A stretch of 64,000 nt of DNA from Marisediminitalea alba (GTDB lineage: Bacteria; Pseudomonadota; Gammaproteobacteria; Enterobacterales; Alteromonadaceae), in contig NZ_PVNP01000192.1 of assembly GCF_002993365.1 (NCBI RefSeq), positions 1 to 64,000 on the forward strand. Direction: 5' to 3'. How positions within the stretch are numbered: position 1 is the first letter of the stretch; the number at the start of each line of letters is the position of its first letter. The notes below the pieces were generated by a model that ran no database searches, was not told the DNA's origin, and saw nothing but the letters and a program-made list of their open reading frames with translations. Position numbers and translations under genes: made by a program. Positions 7,948 through 18,073 of this stretch are shown here, one piece after another.

Positions 7948-9030
7948 ATGGAACACGTAAAAACCCACCGCAACATCAGCTCATTACTTATTGCCAGCCT
8001 GCTGGCCACAAGCGTGACCTTAACCGGTTGTATCGACGCCGAGGCCACTGATACAAAAGCAGAACAAAAAGATGAAGTGGTTGTCAGCATTCCCGTAGAA
8101 GCCACACCTGTAACCATGGGTGATATCTCATCGAGCTATCAGACCACCGCCATTTTAGAAGCCAAAGAAGAAGCGTTTGTAGTCGCCCGGGCGTCTGGTA
8201 TTGTTGAGCACATTTTCGTCGAAGAAGGCGATTATGTAGAAAAGGGTCAGGTACTTGCCCAGCTCGATAAAAAACGTTACGAGTTAAACCTGAGTAAAGC
8301 CCGTGCCGATCTCACCGGCATCGAAAAAGAATTAAGCAAAATTAAGAAAGTGTATTCCAGCAAACTGGTGAGCGACGATACCTTTGATAAGCTCACCGCC
8401 CAGTACGAAGCAGCCAAAGCCGTGCTGGCACTAGCCGAACTGGATCTGAGGGAAACCACCATCACCGCTCCCATCAGCGGTTACATTGCCGAGCGTAATG
8501 CCAAGGTGGGTAACCTTACTGAGTCTTTTCAGCGCGAAAGAATGTTCCATATTGTTCAGCAAAAAGCCTTACAGGGCATTGTTTATCTGCCAGAAAGCGA
8601 AATGGCCTCCATTTCGGCAAAACAAAATGCCAGCCTGAAAATTGCAGCACTGGGTAATGCCACGGTGAGCGGCTACGTTGAGCGGATCAGCCCGGTAGTT
8701 GATGCAACCACTGGTACCTTTAAAGTTACCCTCACCGTTCCTAATACTAACGGCCGCCTGAAAGCAGGTATGTTTTCTGAAGTCTCGATTGATTACGATA
8801 CTCATGCGAATGCGACCTTATTGCCCCGTAAAGCGCTGCTAACCATCGACGACCAAACCAGTGTGTTTGTGGTGGAAGAAGGCGTAGCGAAAAAGCTAGA
8901 TGTAACCACCGGCTTCGAAAACGGTGAATTTATCGAAATTACCAACGGCCTTACTGGTTCAGAAACCGTTGTTACCGTCGGGCATCACAATCTGAAAGAT
9001 GCGTCACCAGTTGAAATTGTAAACAGCTGA
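7948..9030 (+). CDS. RND efflux periplasmic adaptor lipoprotein
   Basis: Membrane-fusion subunit linking an RND pump to an outer-membrane channel; 360 residues. The N-terminus is a lipoprotein signal with lipobox LTGC (Cys28). A lipoyl-like half motif (ASGIVEHIFVEEGDYVEKGQ) near 85-105, a coiled-coil hairpin around 110-160, the second lipoyl half with TITAPISGYIAERNAK, then beta-barrel and membrane-proximal domains follow. It is the first gene of a three-gene operon with two permeases. Confidence 0.94.
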   Translation: MEHVKTHRNISSLLIASLLATSVTLTGCIDAEATDTKAEQKDEVVVSIPVEATPVTMGDISSSYQTTAILEAKEEAFVVARASGIVEHIFVEEGDYVEKGQVLAQLDKKRYELNLSKARADLTGIEKELSKIKKVYSSKLVSDDTFDKLTAQYEAAKAVLALAELDLRETTITAPISGYIAERNAKVGNLTESFQRERMFHIVQQKALQGIVYLPESEMASISAKQNASLKIAALGNATVSGYVERISPVVDATTGTFKVTLTVPNTNGRLKAGMFSEVSIDYDTHANATLLPRKALLTIDDQTSVFVVEEGVAKKLDVTTGFENGEFIEITNGLTGSETVVTVGHHNLKDASPVEIVNS

Positions 9031-9049
9031 TAGCCGCCAGGAGATTGTT

Positions 9050-12000
9050 ATGCAACTTGTTGATATTGCGGTAAAGCGCCCTGTCGCGATTGCCATGTTC
9101 ACGCTCGCCGTGCTGTTATTTGGTATGGTCTCTTTAGGCCGGTTATCGGTAAACCTGCTACCCGAACTGGCCTACCCGACTCTGACAATTCGCACCGACT
9201 ACACCGGTGCGGCGCCTGCTGAGGTAGAACAGCTGGTATCCAAACCCATCGAAGAAACCATTGGCACCGTTAAAGGCGTGCGCACCGTTAAATCTATATC
9301 ACGGCCGGGCCAGTCAGACGTCGTGCTGGAATTCGCCTGGGGCACTGCCATGGATTTCGCCAGCCTGGAAGTGCGGGAAAAACTGGATATCCTGCAACTG
9401 CCACTGGATGTAGATAAGCCCCGTTTATTGCGCTTTAACCCCAGCCTCGATCCTATTTTGCGCTACGGCCTGAGTTTCACTACGCCGGATCCTTCCGTTG
9501 AAGCCATGAAGTCGTTACGTATTTATGCCGATGAGCAGATTAAGCGTCAACTGGAGTCCATTGAAGGCGTTGCTTCGGTAAAAATTGGTGGTGCCCTGGA
9601 AAACGAAATTCAGGTACTGGTGGATCAGCGCCGGGTCAGCCAGTTAAATATCAGCATCAACACCATTATCACCCGCCTTAAAGAGGAAAACCTCAACACC
9701 GCAGGCGGTCGTATTGATAACGGCAATCAGGCGTTTCTGGTACGTACCCTGAACCAGTTTACCGGCCTCAATGAGATTGGTGAGCTATATATTGCCAACC
9801 GCAACGGCAAGTCTATTCGCCTGCGCGATGTGGCTACCATTCAGAATACCTATAAGGAACGGGATGCCATTAGTCGCTTTAACGGCAAGGAAGGCGCTGA
9901 GATTGCCATATACAAAGAAGGTGACGCCAACTCAGTAGATGTAGCACGTCAGGTAGGGATAGCCCTAGAGCGGATCCAAAATCAGCTGCCTTCTGACTAT
10001 GCGCTTGATAAAGTGTACGATCAGAGTGAGTTTATTAAACAGGCCATCGAAGATGTAAAATCGTCTGCCATTATTGGCGGCATTCTGGCCATGATCATTC
10101 TTTACCTGTTCCTTAAAGATTTCTGGCCAACGCTGATCATCTCAGTATCGATCCCGCTATCGGTTATCGCCACATTTAACCTGATGTACGGTAACGATAT
10201 CAGCCTTAACATTATGAGCCTCGGTGGTATTGCCCTGGCGGTGGGTTTGTTAGTGGATAACAGTATCGTGGTACTGGAAAATATCGACAAACACAAACAG
10301 CGCGGCAAGGGCCTGATCAGCGCTGCGACGGCGGCGACCGAGGGCACTAAAGAAGTTTCCAGTGCCATTTTAGCCTCCACGCTCACTACCCTGGCAGTAT
10401 TTGTACCGCTTATTTTTGTCGAAGGCATTGCCGGTCAGTTATTCAGCGACCAGGCTATGACCGTTTCGTTTGCCTTAATTGCCTCACTGATTGTGGCTCT
10501 GACGGTGATCCCGGCACTGGCCGCCAAAGCCCACCGTGAAGACAGTTTCACTGAGCAGGATGCGCTGGAACCGACACCTGCTGGCCGCCCTGAAGGCTGG
10601 CGCAAGATCGTGTTTTACATTACCTGGCCGCTACGCATGCTGGTTAAGCTGGTATTCGGGATCATTCCCATGCTGGTTACGACCCTGCTTATTACAGTGT
10701 GGCGCGCGATCAGCACCGCTCTGTTGTTTATTTTTAAGCCACTCACCGGCTTATTTGGTATAGCCTTTAACGGTATAGAGAAGCTCTATAATGTCAGTCT
10801 GAAAGCTGCCCTGCGCACCCGCTGGTTGGTGCTGGGTGTGGCTGTTGCCGTTACCGCGTCGGCGTTTATGCTAATCCCTCGCTTAGGCATGGAGCTTATA
10901 CCGCGCATGTCACAGGGTGAATTTTTCATTGAAGTCACCCTGCCGGCAGGCTCTCGTGTTGAGCAAACCGACGACTTACTGACCCGTTTGGCGTTCTATA
11001 CCGAGTCCTTGCCTGATGTTGATCGTACCTATTCACTGGCCGGTACTGGCAGTCTTATAAGTGCTGCGCCATCACAGGGAGGCGATCACTGGGGCAAACT
11101 CAACGTAGTGCTGGATAAACAGGCCAGCGATGCCGATGAAGCCCGGGTGAAAGAGTCATTACGTGAATACCTGGCAAAACAGGCCGGTGTGCAGAGCAAG
11201 TTTGGTTATCCTGAATTGTTTACCTTTGCGGCACCGATACAGATTGAGCTGCAAGGTTATGATTTAGCGCTGCTCCAGCGCAGTGCCGACTCGTTGAAGC
11301 AGGCACTGGAAGGCAGCAGCCGTTTTGCCGATGTAACCAGCAGTCTGCGGGTAGGTAACCCTGAGCTCAAAATTAATTTCAATCACGCGGCGCTGGCCCG
11401 CCTCGAGTTGGATGCGTCTACCGCCGCCAAGCTGGTAGCTGCACAAATTGGGGGGGAAGTAGCAACCCAGTACAGTATGCGCGACCGTAAAGTGGACATT
11501 CTGGTACGCACTGCCGATACACAACGCGACCAGATTGACGATATCAGCCAAATCATCATTAATCCGGGCGCAGAACAGCCGGTGCCCTTACATGCTGTGG
11601 CTGAAGTCTTTGTCAGTAACGGTCCGAGTGAGATCACCCGGGTAGGCCAGCAACGTGTAGCATTGCTGGAAGCCAATCTGCGCTATGGTGATCTGGCCCA
11701 GGGCGTGGCTGAGGCAGAACAAATTATCCGTGAAATTGCCCTGCCGCCGCAGTTGCGGGCAACCATTGCCGGTCAGAGCGAAGACATGCAGCAAAGTTTC
11801 GACTCGCTGATGCTGGCCCTGGCTCTGGCTATCTTTATGGTGTACCTGGTAATGGCTTCACAGTTTGAATCACTGGGTCACCCGCTGCTGATTTTATTTG
11901 CCATTCCTATGGCCGTAGCCGGTGCCATTTATGGTCTGCTGCTTACCAACACCAACGTTAGTGTGGTGGTGTTCATCGGCTTAATTATGCTCTGCGGTAT

Positions 12001-12334
12001 CGTGGTTAATAACGCCATTGTACTGATCGATCGCATCAATCAGTTACGTGAACAGGGTCAGGATAAACACAGCGCCATCATCGATGCCGCCAACAGCCGC
12101 TTACGTCCCATTATCATGACCACGCAGACCACTATTCTTGGTCTGCTGCCCATGGCCATTGGCTTTGGTGAAGGTGCCGAGGTGCGCACGCCCATGGCCA
12201 TCACCGTGATATTTGGTTTACTGTTCTCTACCTTGCTGACCCTTATTCTGTTACCGGTGATTTACTCACTGTTCGACCGCAAACAGTTTGCCGTAACGGC
12301 GAGCGACACTGCCGGAGACAAAGTTTATGGATAA
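9050..12334 (+). CDS. RND efflux permease, first of two
   Basis: Proton-driven inner-membrane exporter of the AcrB/MdtB class; 1094 residues. The family core is intact: first membrane helix near 12-30, large periplasmic loops, and the helix-4 segment GGIALAVGLLVDNSIVVLENI with the proton-relay Asp pattern. It is longer than the usual roughly 1030 residues, mainly because of a hydrophobic insert of about 60-70 residues between the two halves (about 515-580). A ribosome site (AGGAG) precedes the ATG, and the gene overlaps the next permease by 8 bases. Substrate unknown. No TolC-type gene is present in the operon. Confidence 0.94.
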   Translation: MQLVDIAVKRPVAIAMFTLAVLLFGMVSLGRLSVNLLPELAYPTLTIRTDYTGAAPAEVEQLVSKPIEETIGTVKGVRTVKSISRPGQSDVVLEFAWGTAMDFASLEVREKLDILQLPLDVDKPRLLRFNPSLDPILRYGLSFTTPDPSVEAMKSLRIYADEQIKRQLESIEGVASVKIGGALENEIQVLVDQRRVSQLNISINTIITRLKEENLNTAGGRIDNGNQAFLVRTLNQFTGLNEIGELYIANRNGKSIRLRDVATIQNTYKERDAISRFNGKEGAEIAIYKEGDANSVDVARQVGIALERIQNQLPSDYALDKVYDQSEFIKQAIEDVKSSAIIGGILAMIILYLFLKDFWPTLIISVSIPLSVIATFNLMYGNDISLNIMSLGGIALAVGLLVDNSIVVLENIDKHKQRGKGLISAATAATEGTKEVSSAILASTLTTLAVFVPLIFVEGIAGQLFSDQAMTVSFALIASLIVALTVIPALAAKAHREDSFTEQDALEPTPAGRPEGWRKIVFYITWPLRMLVKLVFGIIPMLVTTLLITVWRAISTALLFIFKPLTGLFGIAFNGIEKLYNVSLKAALRTRWLVLGVAVAVTASAFMLIPRLGMELIPRMSQGEFFIEVTLPAGSRVEQTDDLLTRLAFYTESLPDVDRTYSLAGTGSLISAAPSQGGDHWGKLNVVLDKQASDADEARVKESLREYLAKQAGVQSKFGYPELFTFAAPIQIELQGYDLALLQRSADSLKQALEGSSRFADVTSSLRVGNPELKINFNHAALARLELDASTAAKLVAAQIGGEVATQYSMRDRKVDILVRTADTQRDQIDDISQIIINPGAEQPVPLHAVAEVFVSNGPSEITRVGQQRVALLEANLRYGDLAQGVAEAEQIIREIALPPQLRATIAGQSEDMQQSFDSLMLALALAIFMVYLVMASQFESLGHPLLILFAIPMAVAGAIYGLLLTNTNVSVVVFIGLIMLCGIVVNNAIVLIDRINQLREQGQDKHSAIIDAANSRLRPIIMTTQTTILGLLPMAIGFGEGAEVRTPMAITVIFGLLFSTLLTLILLPVIYSLFDRKQFAVTASDTAGDKVYG

Positions 12335-15300
12335 GTTTGCTCAGGCTGGCGCCACCCTGACCAGCTTTGCCCTGCGCAAACCGGTCACTATCTGTATGTG
12401 TTTCCTGTCGATGCTGATTTTCGGCATCGCTGCAGGACGGTTATTACCGCTGGAGAAATTTCCCGGCATTGATATTCCGCAAATGGTCGTTCAGGTGCCC
12501 TATCGCGACGCCACTCCGGCTGAAATAGAGCGCATGATCACTCGTCCGGTGGAAGAAGCGATTGCCACCATGTCCGGCATCAAAAGGCTGCGGGCAACTT
12601 CGTTTGAAAACCGCGCTGAAGTGTTTGTGGAATTTGACTGGGACGCCAACATTAAAGCCAAAAGCATCGAAGCCCGGGAAAAAATCGATGCTATTCGCGA
12701 CGAACTGCCCGATGATGTTGAGCGCGTGATGGTGTTTAAGTTTAATACCAACGACATGCCGATTTTCCAGTTGCGGGTCTCCAGCGAGCGCGATCTGTCG
12801 AACGCCTACGATCTCCTCGACCGTAATTTAAAAGGTGAAATCGAACGGGTTCAGGGTGTCTCCCGGGTTGAACTGTATGGTGTTGAGAAAAAACAAATCA
12901 GTATTCGCCTTATCCCGGAACGCATTACTTCACTACATATCGATACCAACGAACTGGGCAGACGGTTGCGGGAAGCCAACTTCTCGATGACGGCCGGACA
13001 CTTTTTTGCCAACGACCAGAAGTTTATTGTTAATCCCCAGGGCCAGTTCTCTGATATGCGCGATATCCAGCAGCTCTATGTTGCACCGGGGATCATGCTT
13101 AAAGATATTGCCACGGTGGATTATGAAACACCTGAGCGTAACAATGGCCGCCACCTCGACCGCGCCTACGCAGTGGGTCTGAATATCTTCCGTGAATCAG
13201 GCAGTAACCTGGTAGAAGTCAGTGAACAGGTAATGGCGGTGGTTGAAAAAACCAAACAGGATCCGGCTTTTAACGGCATTAACCTGTACGTAATGGATGA
13301 CGTGGCCGAAAGTGTCACCTCATCGTTATCAAATCTGGTGGAAGCGGGTTTATTTGGCGCACTGCTCTCTGTTGTGGTGTTGTATTTATTCCTGCGGCAA
13401 CTCACAACCACCCTGTTGGTTGTGCTGTCTGTGCCGTTTTCTATCTGCATTACCCTGGGCGTCATGTATTTGCTGGGGTACTCGCTGAATATCCTGTCGC
13501 TGATGGGCCTGATGCTGGCGGTAGGTATGCTGGTAGACAATGCGGTAGTAATCACTGAAAGCATTTTTCAGCAGCGGGCCACTCATGCCGATGCGAAACA
13601 GGCTACCAAATTAGGCGTTGGTAAGGTGAGTCTGGCTGTCATCGCCGGTACCACTACAATGGCTATCGTCTTTTTACCCAATATTGTGGGCGTTAAAATT
13701 GATGTCACCGTGTTTCTGGAGCACGTGGCAATTGCCATTTGTATCTCGCTGTTTGCCTCACTGCTGATTGCACAAACGCTGATCCCCCTGCTGGCCTCAA
13801 AGGTTAAGCCGCCTGCCGCTCACCATGCAAAGCCTGCAGGGTATATTAAGCGTTATCGCAAAATCTTAAACTGGGCCATGCATAATCAGGGCAAAACCTC
13901 GGTCATTGCGTTAGCTATTCTGGCCAGTACGGCCATTCCTCTGGGCGTTATTTCCAACGATGACGAAGGGAATGATAACCGCTCCCGAGTCTGGCTGAAC
14001 TATCACATCAGCCAGAATTACACTCTGGAAGAAGTAGAGAAAACCGTTGATAAAATGGAAGCTTATCTCTACGACAATCAGGAAAAGTTCTACATAAAAC
14101 AGGTGTATACCTATTACGAAGCTGGGCAGGCAACATCTGGTATCACCCTGCAGGATGATTTACCGGTACCGGTAAGCGAAATTAAACGCCTGATACTTGA
14201 GAATATGCCGAAGTTTGTCCGGGCCAAACCGTCTTTCCGCTGGAACGAAGGCAATGGCGGTGGGGTCAGACTCACCCTGCTTGGCGAATCTTCTGATCAG
14301 CTCAGAGTGATCGCCAACCGTGTAGTAGATGTGCTGGACAACGTTGATGGCTTAACTGATGTACGCGCTGATGTGGGTAGCGAACGCCAGGAACTGCAGA
14401 TCCGTATCGACCGTGACAAAGCTTATCAGCTGGGCCTCACCACTCAACAGGTGTCTGGTTTGGTAGCAACTGCCCTGCGCGGTAACAACCTGCGCACCTT
14501 CCGCTACGGCGAAGCCGGCGAGGTCAATGTCAAACTGATGTATGGTAAATCGGTGCAGGAATCACTCAATGCGCTGCAAAACCTCAATTTGACCAATAAT
14601 TCAGGCCGCAATATTACCCTGGACATGGTGGCCGATATCACGGTAATGCCACAGCTGGCGCAAATAAACCGTTATTATCGTCAAACCGCACTGTCAGTGG
14701 GTGCCAACCTGGAAGAAGGCACGACTATGGAACAGGCCCGCGAACGGATAGAGGCTGCCATGCAGTACATGAGCCTGCCCTCTGGCTACAGCTGGACACT
14801 AGACGGCGGCTTCCGTCGTCAGGACGAAGCCTTTGCGGTAATGCAAATGAATATGTTGCTGGCTGTGTGCATGATCTACATTGTTATGGCAGCGCTGTTT
14901 GAATCCTTGCTGCTACCAACCGCCGTTATTACGTCACTGCTGTTTAGTATTACTGGCGTATTCTGGGCCTTTATGATCACGGGCACTTCTATGTCGGTAA
15001 TGGGCATGATAGGCATGCTGATCCTGATGGGAATAGTGGTAAACAACGGTATTGTGCTGGTAGATAGAATTAACCAGTTGATTGGCGAAGGCGAAGCCTT
15101 AATTACCGCTATAGTAGATGGATGCAGCTCGCGGATCCGGCCAATTCTGATGACGGTTTCCACCACGGTACTGGGTCTGGTACCTCTGGCAATGGGCAGC
15201 ACCCGTATTGGTGGCGACGGCCCGGCCTACTCGCCCATGGCAATAGCCATTATTGGCGGCTTAGTGTTCTCCACACTAACCAGTCTGTTTCTGGTTCCAT

Positions 15301-15392
15301 TGGCTTATGTACTGTTACTGAAGTTACGTTATCGGGTGAGCAAAATGATTTTCCGCTCGAAAGTACAGGTGAGTCGTTGGATTAGGGCTTAA
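12327..15392 (+). CDS. RND efflux permease, second of two
   Basis: Second RND exporter subunit, 1021 residues, standard length. It has the LMGLMLAVGMLVDNAVVITESI helix-4 motif with acidic pair and the usual C-terminal half. Its ATG overlaps the stop of the first permease by 8 bases, so the two are translated together. Paired permeases with one adaptor recall MdtBC, which forms a heterotrimer; such a mixed pump is inferred here. A terminator follows. Confidence 0.94.
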   Translation: MDKFAQAGATLTSFALRKPVTICMCFLSMLIFGIAAGRLLPLEKFPGIDIPQMVVQVPYRDATPAEIERMITRPVEEAIATMSGIKRLRATSFENRAEVFVEFDWDANIKAKSIEAREKIDAIRDELPDDVERVMVFKFNTNDMPIFQLRVSSERDLSNAYDLLDRNLKGEIERVQGVSRVELYGVEKKQISIRLIPERITSLHIDTNELGRRLREANFSMTAGHFFANDQKFIVNPQGQFSDMRDIQQLYVAPGIMLKDIATVDYETPERNNGRHLDRAYAVGLNIFRESGSNLVEVSEQVMAVVEKTKQDPAFNGINLYVMDDVAESVTSSLSNLVEAGLFGALLSVVVLYLFLRQLTTTLLVVLSVPFSICITLGVMYLLGYSLNILSLMGLMLAVGMLVDNAVVITESIFQQRATHADAKQATKLGVGKVSLAVIAGTTTMAIVFLPNIVGVKIDVTVFLEHVAIAICISLFASLLIAQTLIPLLASKVKPPAAHHAKPAGYIKRYRKILNWAMHNQGKTSVIALAILASTAIPLGVISNDDEGNDNRSRVWLNYHISQNYTLEEVEKTVDKMEAYLYDNQEKFYIKQVYTYYEAGQATSGITLQDDLPVPVSEIKRLILENMPKFVRAKPSFRWNEGNGGGVRLTLLGESSDQLRVIANRVVDVLDNVDGLTDVRADVGSERQELQIRIDRDKAYQLGLTTQQVSGLVATALRGNNLRTFRYGEAGEVNVKLMYGKSVQESLNALQNLNLTNNSGRNITLDMVADITVMPQLAQINRYYRQTALSVGANLEEGTTMEQARERIEAAMQYMSLPSGYSWTLDGGFRRQDEAFAVMQMNMLLAVCMIYIVMAALFESLLLPTAVITSLLFSITGVFWAFMITGTSMSVMGMIGMLILMGIVVNNGIVLVDRINQLIGEGEALITAIVDGCSSRIRPILMTVSTTVLGLVPLAMGSTRIGGDGPAYSPMAIAIIGGLVFSTLTSLFLVPLAYVLLLKLRYRVSKMIFRSKVQVSRWIRA

Positions 15393-15420
15393 GGATAAAG
15401 CGCCTGAGAAGGAAGGAGTT

Positions 15421-15460
15421 AAACGGGAACTCGGTTTTTTGACCACTGCGGTTCCCGTTT
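15421..15460 (+). terminator. Hairpin terminator after RND operon
   Basis: AAACGGGAAC (15421-15430) pairs perfectly with GTTCCCGTTT (15451-15460). It lies between convergent genes and may serve both directions. Confidence 0.75.
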
Positions 15461-15477
15461 ACTGATTCCCGGCACGA

Positions 15478-15807
15478 TTAGCTGCGTGCAGTCAGGAATT
15501 GATAGACGTTTGATGCGTCACGAGACTGAGAAAACTCAACCAGAGATACACCATTACAAGTTACACCGTCTTTTGCACTAACTACTTTCAGTACTTCACG
15601 CTGGCTCGCACCAATCAGACCGATGTTACGTGATACAGAAGAACGCAGCAGGCGAACGTCATCTTTTACTACCGCTTTACAAAAACCAGCGAACTCAGTA
15701 TCACCTGTAAAACGAACACCTTCAGCAGTTACGTCAGCAGAAGCAGTTGATACACCCATTACTGCTAATACTGCAGCAGCGATTGTTGATTTGATTACTT
15801 TAGTCAT
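15478..15807 (-). CDS. DUF3718 periplasmic protein
   Basis: Secreted protein of 109 residues with a typical signal peptide (cleavage after about residue 24, STASA). The mature part of about 85 residues has two cysteines (GFCKAVV and GVTCNGV) that could form a disulfide. It matches the DUF3718 family found in Alteromonas and Shewanella; function unknown. An AGAGGAAA ribosome site precedes the ATG. It is a single-gene unit. Confidence 0.8.
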   Translation of the reverse strand: MTKVIKSTIAAAVLAVMGVSTASADVTAEGVRFTGDTEFAGFCKAVVKDDVRLLRSSVSRNIGLIGASQREVLKVVSAKDGVTCNGVSLVEFSQSRDASNVYQFLTARS

Positions 15808-16426
15808 TTAAATTTCCTCTCATATTATCTTGGTATCCACCGGAAGCTGTAGAGCGAAATTGCTGTTTATCAGTTCTGGTGTCAGCCCAACGATTTGCGC
15901 TGAGCGTTTCTCGTTGGTGCACTATATTTATGCCCCATCTGAAAGAAAATTACTGTTTTATTATTGTATAGGTATGGTGAAAATAGCGTAAATTATAATG
16001 TTAATAGCCAATTAACAACTTACACCTTTGTTTTTGAAGGGTATTTTTTAAATAAATATTACCATTCAGAATATCTATTAAACTTTAGATATAAAAAAGT
16101 TCTAAAAAACACCTTCAATTCTGAAAGTTTTTAGCTTGATTCAGCCAGTTATTCACAAATTTATACAACTTAAGTTGATAAAACGGCTCTTAGAGCTCAC
16201 TTAACCTGTAATTTAATTACAGAAATAATGTAAAAACGATGAAAATTTGGCTATTTTGAAAGTCAGACAGAACGACAATCGTCATCAGAAAGAAGATTCA
16301 TCAGCGCCCGTAATGATTTCAATTAAAGATAAATTGGTTGCGGGGCAAGGTTAAAAGCAGAAAAAAGGGTAGCCAGACTATATGCCCGACTACCCGTAGG
16401 TTATGAAGGAGAGGTCGAGAGCCGGA
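15808..16426. other. 619-bp AT-rich intergenic region
   Basis: No gene of credible size or composition was seen on either strand. The right end carries the terminator of the DUF2189 gene, and the left end must hold the promoter of the DUF3718 gene. The middle (about 15950-16300) is strongly AT-rich with no structure I can support. Confidence 0.5.
16361..16395 (-). terminator. Terminator of DUF2189 gene
   Basis: Read leftward, GGGTAG pairs with CTACCC and is followed at once by six T. The loop is long (17 bases), so the call is moderate. Confidence 0.55.
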
Positions 16427-17221
16427 TTAAACGTATTCACGTTCCCGCTTGGTTTCGATGGCATCAATGTAACCATGCCAGGAGGCATAGCCAAGTAATG
16501 GCATTAATACAATGAAGCCGATAAACCCGGTAACAAAGCCAATGGCAACGATGGAGAAAATGATACCAGCCCAGATAAACATCGGTACCTTATTCACCCA
16601 TACAGCATTAATGCTGGTCATCACAGCAGTGGCTAAATCAACTTTCCGCTCCAGCAGAATGGGCTGAGTAAATGCGGTAACAAAAAACATACCGATACAG
16701 AACACTGCGCCTACGCCGGTTCCAAGAATAAGGAAAGGCATTAAGCTTTCCAGACTCTCAATCTGATGCTGCGGATACAGTGCATGGATCAGGGAGGCAA
16801 CACGTAACCAGAAGATCATCAGGATCATCAGCAAAATGCCAAATCCCCACTCGTTCACCGCATTACGGCGCATGGCACGTAGCGAATGCGATAAAGTGGG
16901 CTTATGGCCTTTTTCATGTTCCCAGCTTATATCGTACAAGCCCGCTGCCAGAAACGGACCAATCAGCATAAAGCACACTATCGAGGGCAAAATAATCAGG
17001 TGCCAGCCGGTCATCGCCACTAAAAAGGAGATTAACCAGGGAATGACGGCGAATAATAAACCATAGAAAACGGACAATAACGGGGTTTTTAATAAATCCT
17101 GAAAGCCCAGAGACAACCATTTAATGGGATCGCCGACATCGAGCTCTTTACAGGGAATGACCCTGGCGATACCGCTGTCGGTGATAGCGTTCTGGGGTGT
17201 TTCTTTAAAGTGTTGTGACAT
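16427..17221 (-). CDS. DUF2189 multi-pass membrane protein
   Basis: Integral inner-membrane protein of 264 residues with about six hydrophobic segments. It matches the DUF2189 family, whose role is unknown; homologues are often near cytochrome c oxidase genes, but none is present here. I chose the ATG at 17221 because GAGGGAAG lies 8-9 bases before it. An upstream TTG at 17257 would add 12 residues. A probable terminator follows. Confidence 0.82.
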   Translation of the reverse strand: MSQHFKETPQNAITDSGIARVIPCKELDVGDPIKWLSLGFQDLLKTPLLSVFYGLLFAVIPWLISFLVAMTGWHLIILPSIVCFMLIGPFLAAGLYDISWEHEKGHKPTLSHSLRAMRRNAVNEWGFGILLMILMIFWLRVASLIHALYPQHQIESLESLMPFLILGTGVGAVFCIGMFFVTAFTQPILLERKVDLATAVMTSINAVWVNKVPMFIWAGIIFSIVAIGFVTGFIGFIVLMPLLGYASWHGYIDAIETKREREYV

Positions 17222-17403
17222 AAATTCACTTCCCTCAGTTGTTACTGTTAAGCGCAAAACAGGGGAACATTCACTTATCCACGATATTTACCGATCTTCT
17301 GAGCGAACCGGTGCTACTTACTGCAGAATCTTCCCCACCGTTATATATACGATAGATCCAATTACTAAAGTTCACAATTTATTAACAATAAAAATATTAA
17401 ATA

Positions 17404-17883
17404 TTAATATATACGAGGGATACTGACCGGTTGCCAGTAAAGGCGACGGTGAAAGTAGCGATTCACCGCCACATTAAAATCGTAAAAACTACATACTGCG
17501 CTTTTTTGCCCGGTGGCCACATCAAAAGTGAAACGATGACAATTATTGCCCCAGGGATGGTATTCAATATAAGTAAAGATGCGCGATACGGCACGCTCGG
17601 CGGAGCCATCGGCTACCAGCGGTTGCAGATCTTTATCGCAGAGCATATAAATGTGCTCGCCACTGCGGTCGTTTAAAAAACGCTGAGGCGACACGGCTTT
17701 CACCAATCCACTGCCATGCAGTTCAATAATGTGCCCATCAACCCACATACCCGTGTGTTCGAAAACGCCATAAATACCACAGCAAACCATGGCACCATCA
17801 ACAGGTTTTACCGACACCCTGCTCTCGCCCGGGTAATGTTCTACCCCGGCGCTGTGATCTACAACTACATCTGAATGGCGCAT
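17404..17883 (-). CDS. LRAT/NlpC-P60-like protein
   Basis: Uncharacterised 159-residue cytoplasmic protein. It shows the order of landmarks expected in lecithin-retinol-acyltransferase-like papain-fold proteins: a GAMVCCGIYGVFEHTGMW segment holding a His, then HIIELHGSGLV, and near the C-terminus NNCHRFTFDV, which resembles the NCEHF catalytic-cysteine motif. These proteins act as acyltransferases or thiol hydrolases. This is a motif reading by eye, not a firm assignment. An AGGGTG precedes the ATG at 17883; an upstream TTG at 17898 is less likely. It stands alone, divergent from alaA. Confidence 0.55.
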   Translation of the reverse strand: MRHSDVVVDHSAGVEHYPGESRVSVKPVDGAMVCCGIYGVFEHTGMWVDGHIIELHGSGLVKAVSPQRFLNDRSGEHIYMLCDKDLQPLVADGSAERAVSRIFTYIEYHPWGNNCHRFTFDVATGQKSAVCSFYDFNVAVNRYFHRRLYWQPVSIPRIY

Positions 17884-18073
17884 GCGGACACCCTGCAAAA
17901 AGCAAACTTATTCTCTAAAAGCACTATTTTGAGTTATAGCCCTTCCTTTTTACTGTCTCAAGTCGGTTTTTGTAACAGTTTATGCAATATATTTGCGCTA
18001 AAGCGCAAAATTTGCTTAACAGCGTATAGCCCGATGCGATACCCTGAAAGCCCCGTAATTTAAGTAGTTTAAG

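Noticed and set aside
15808..16426. Small RNA or hidden gene in the AT-rich gap
   Set aside because: Apart from the terminator near 16361-16395, no promoter-plus-terminator pair or conserved-looking structure could be supported by eye.
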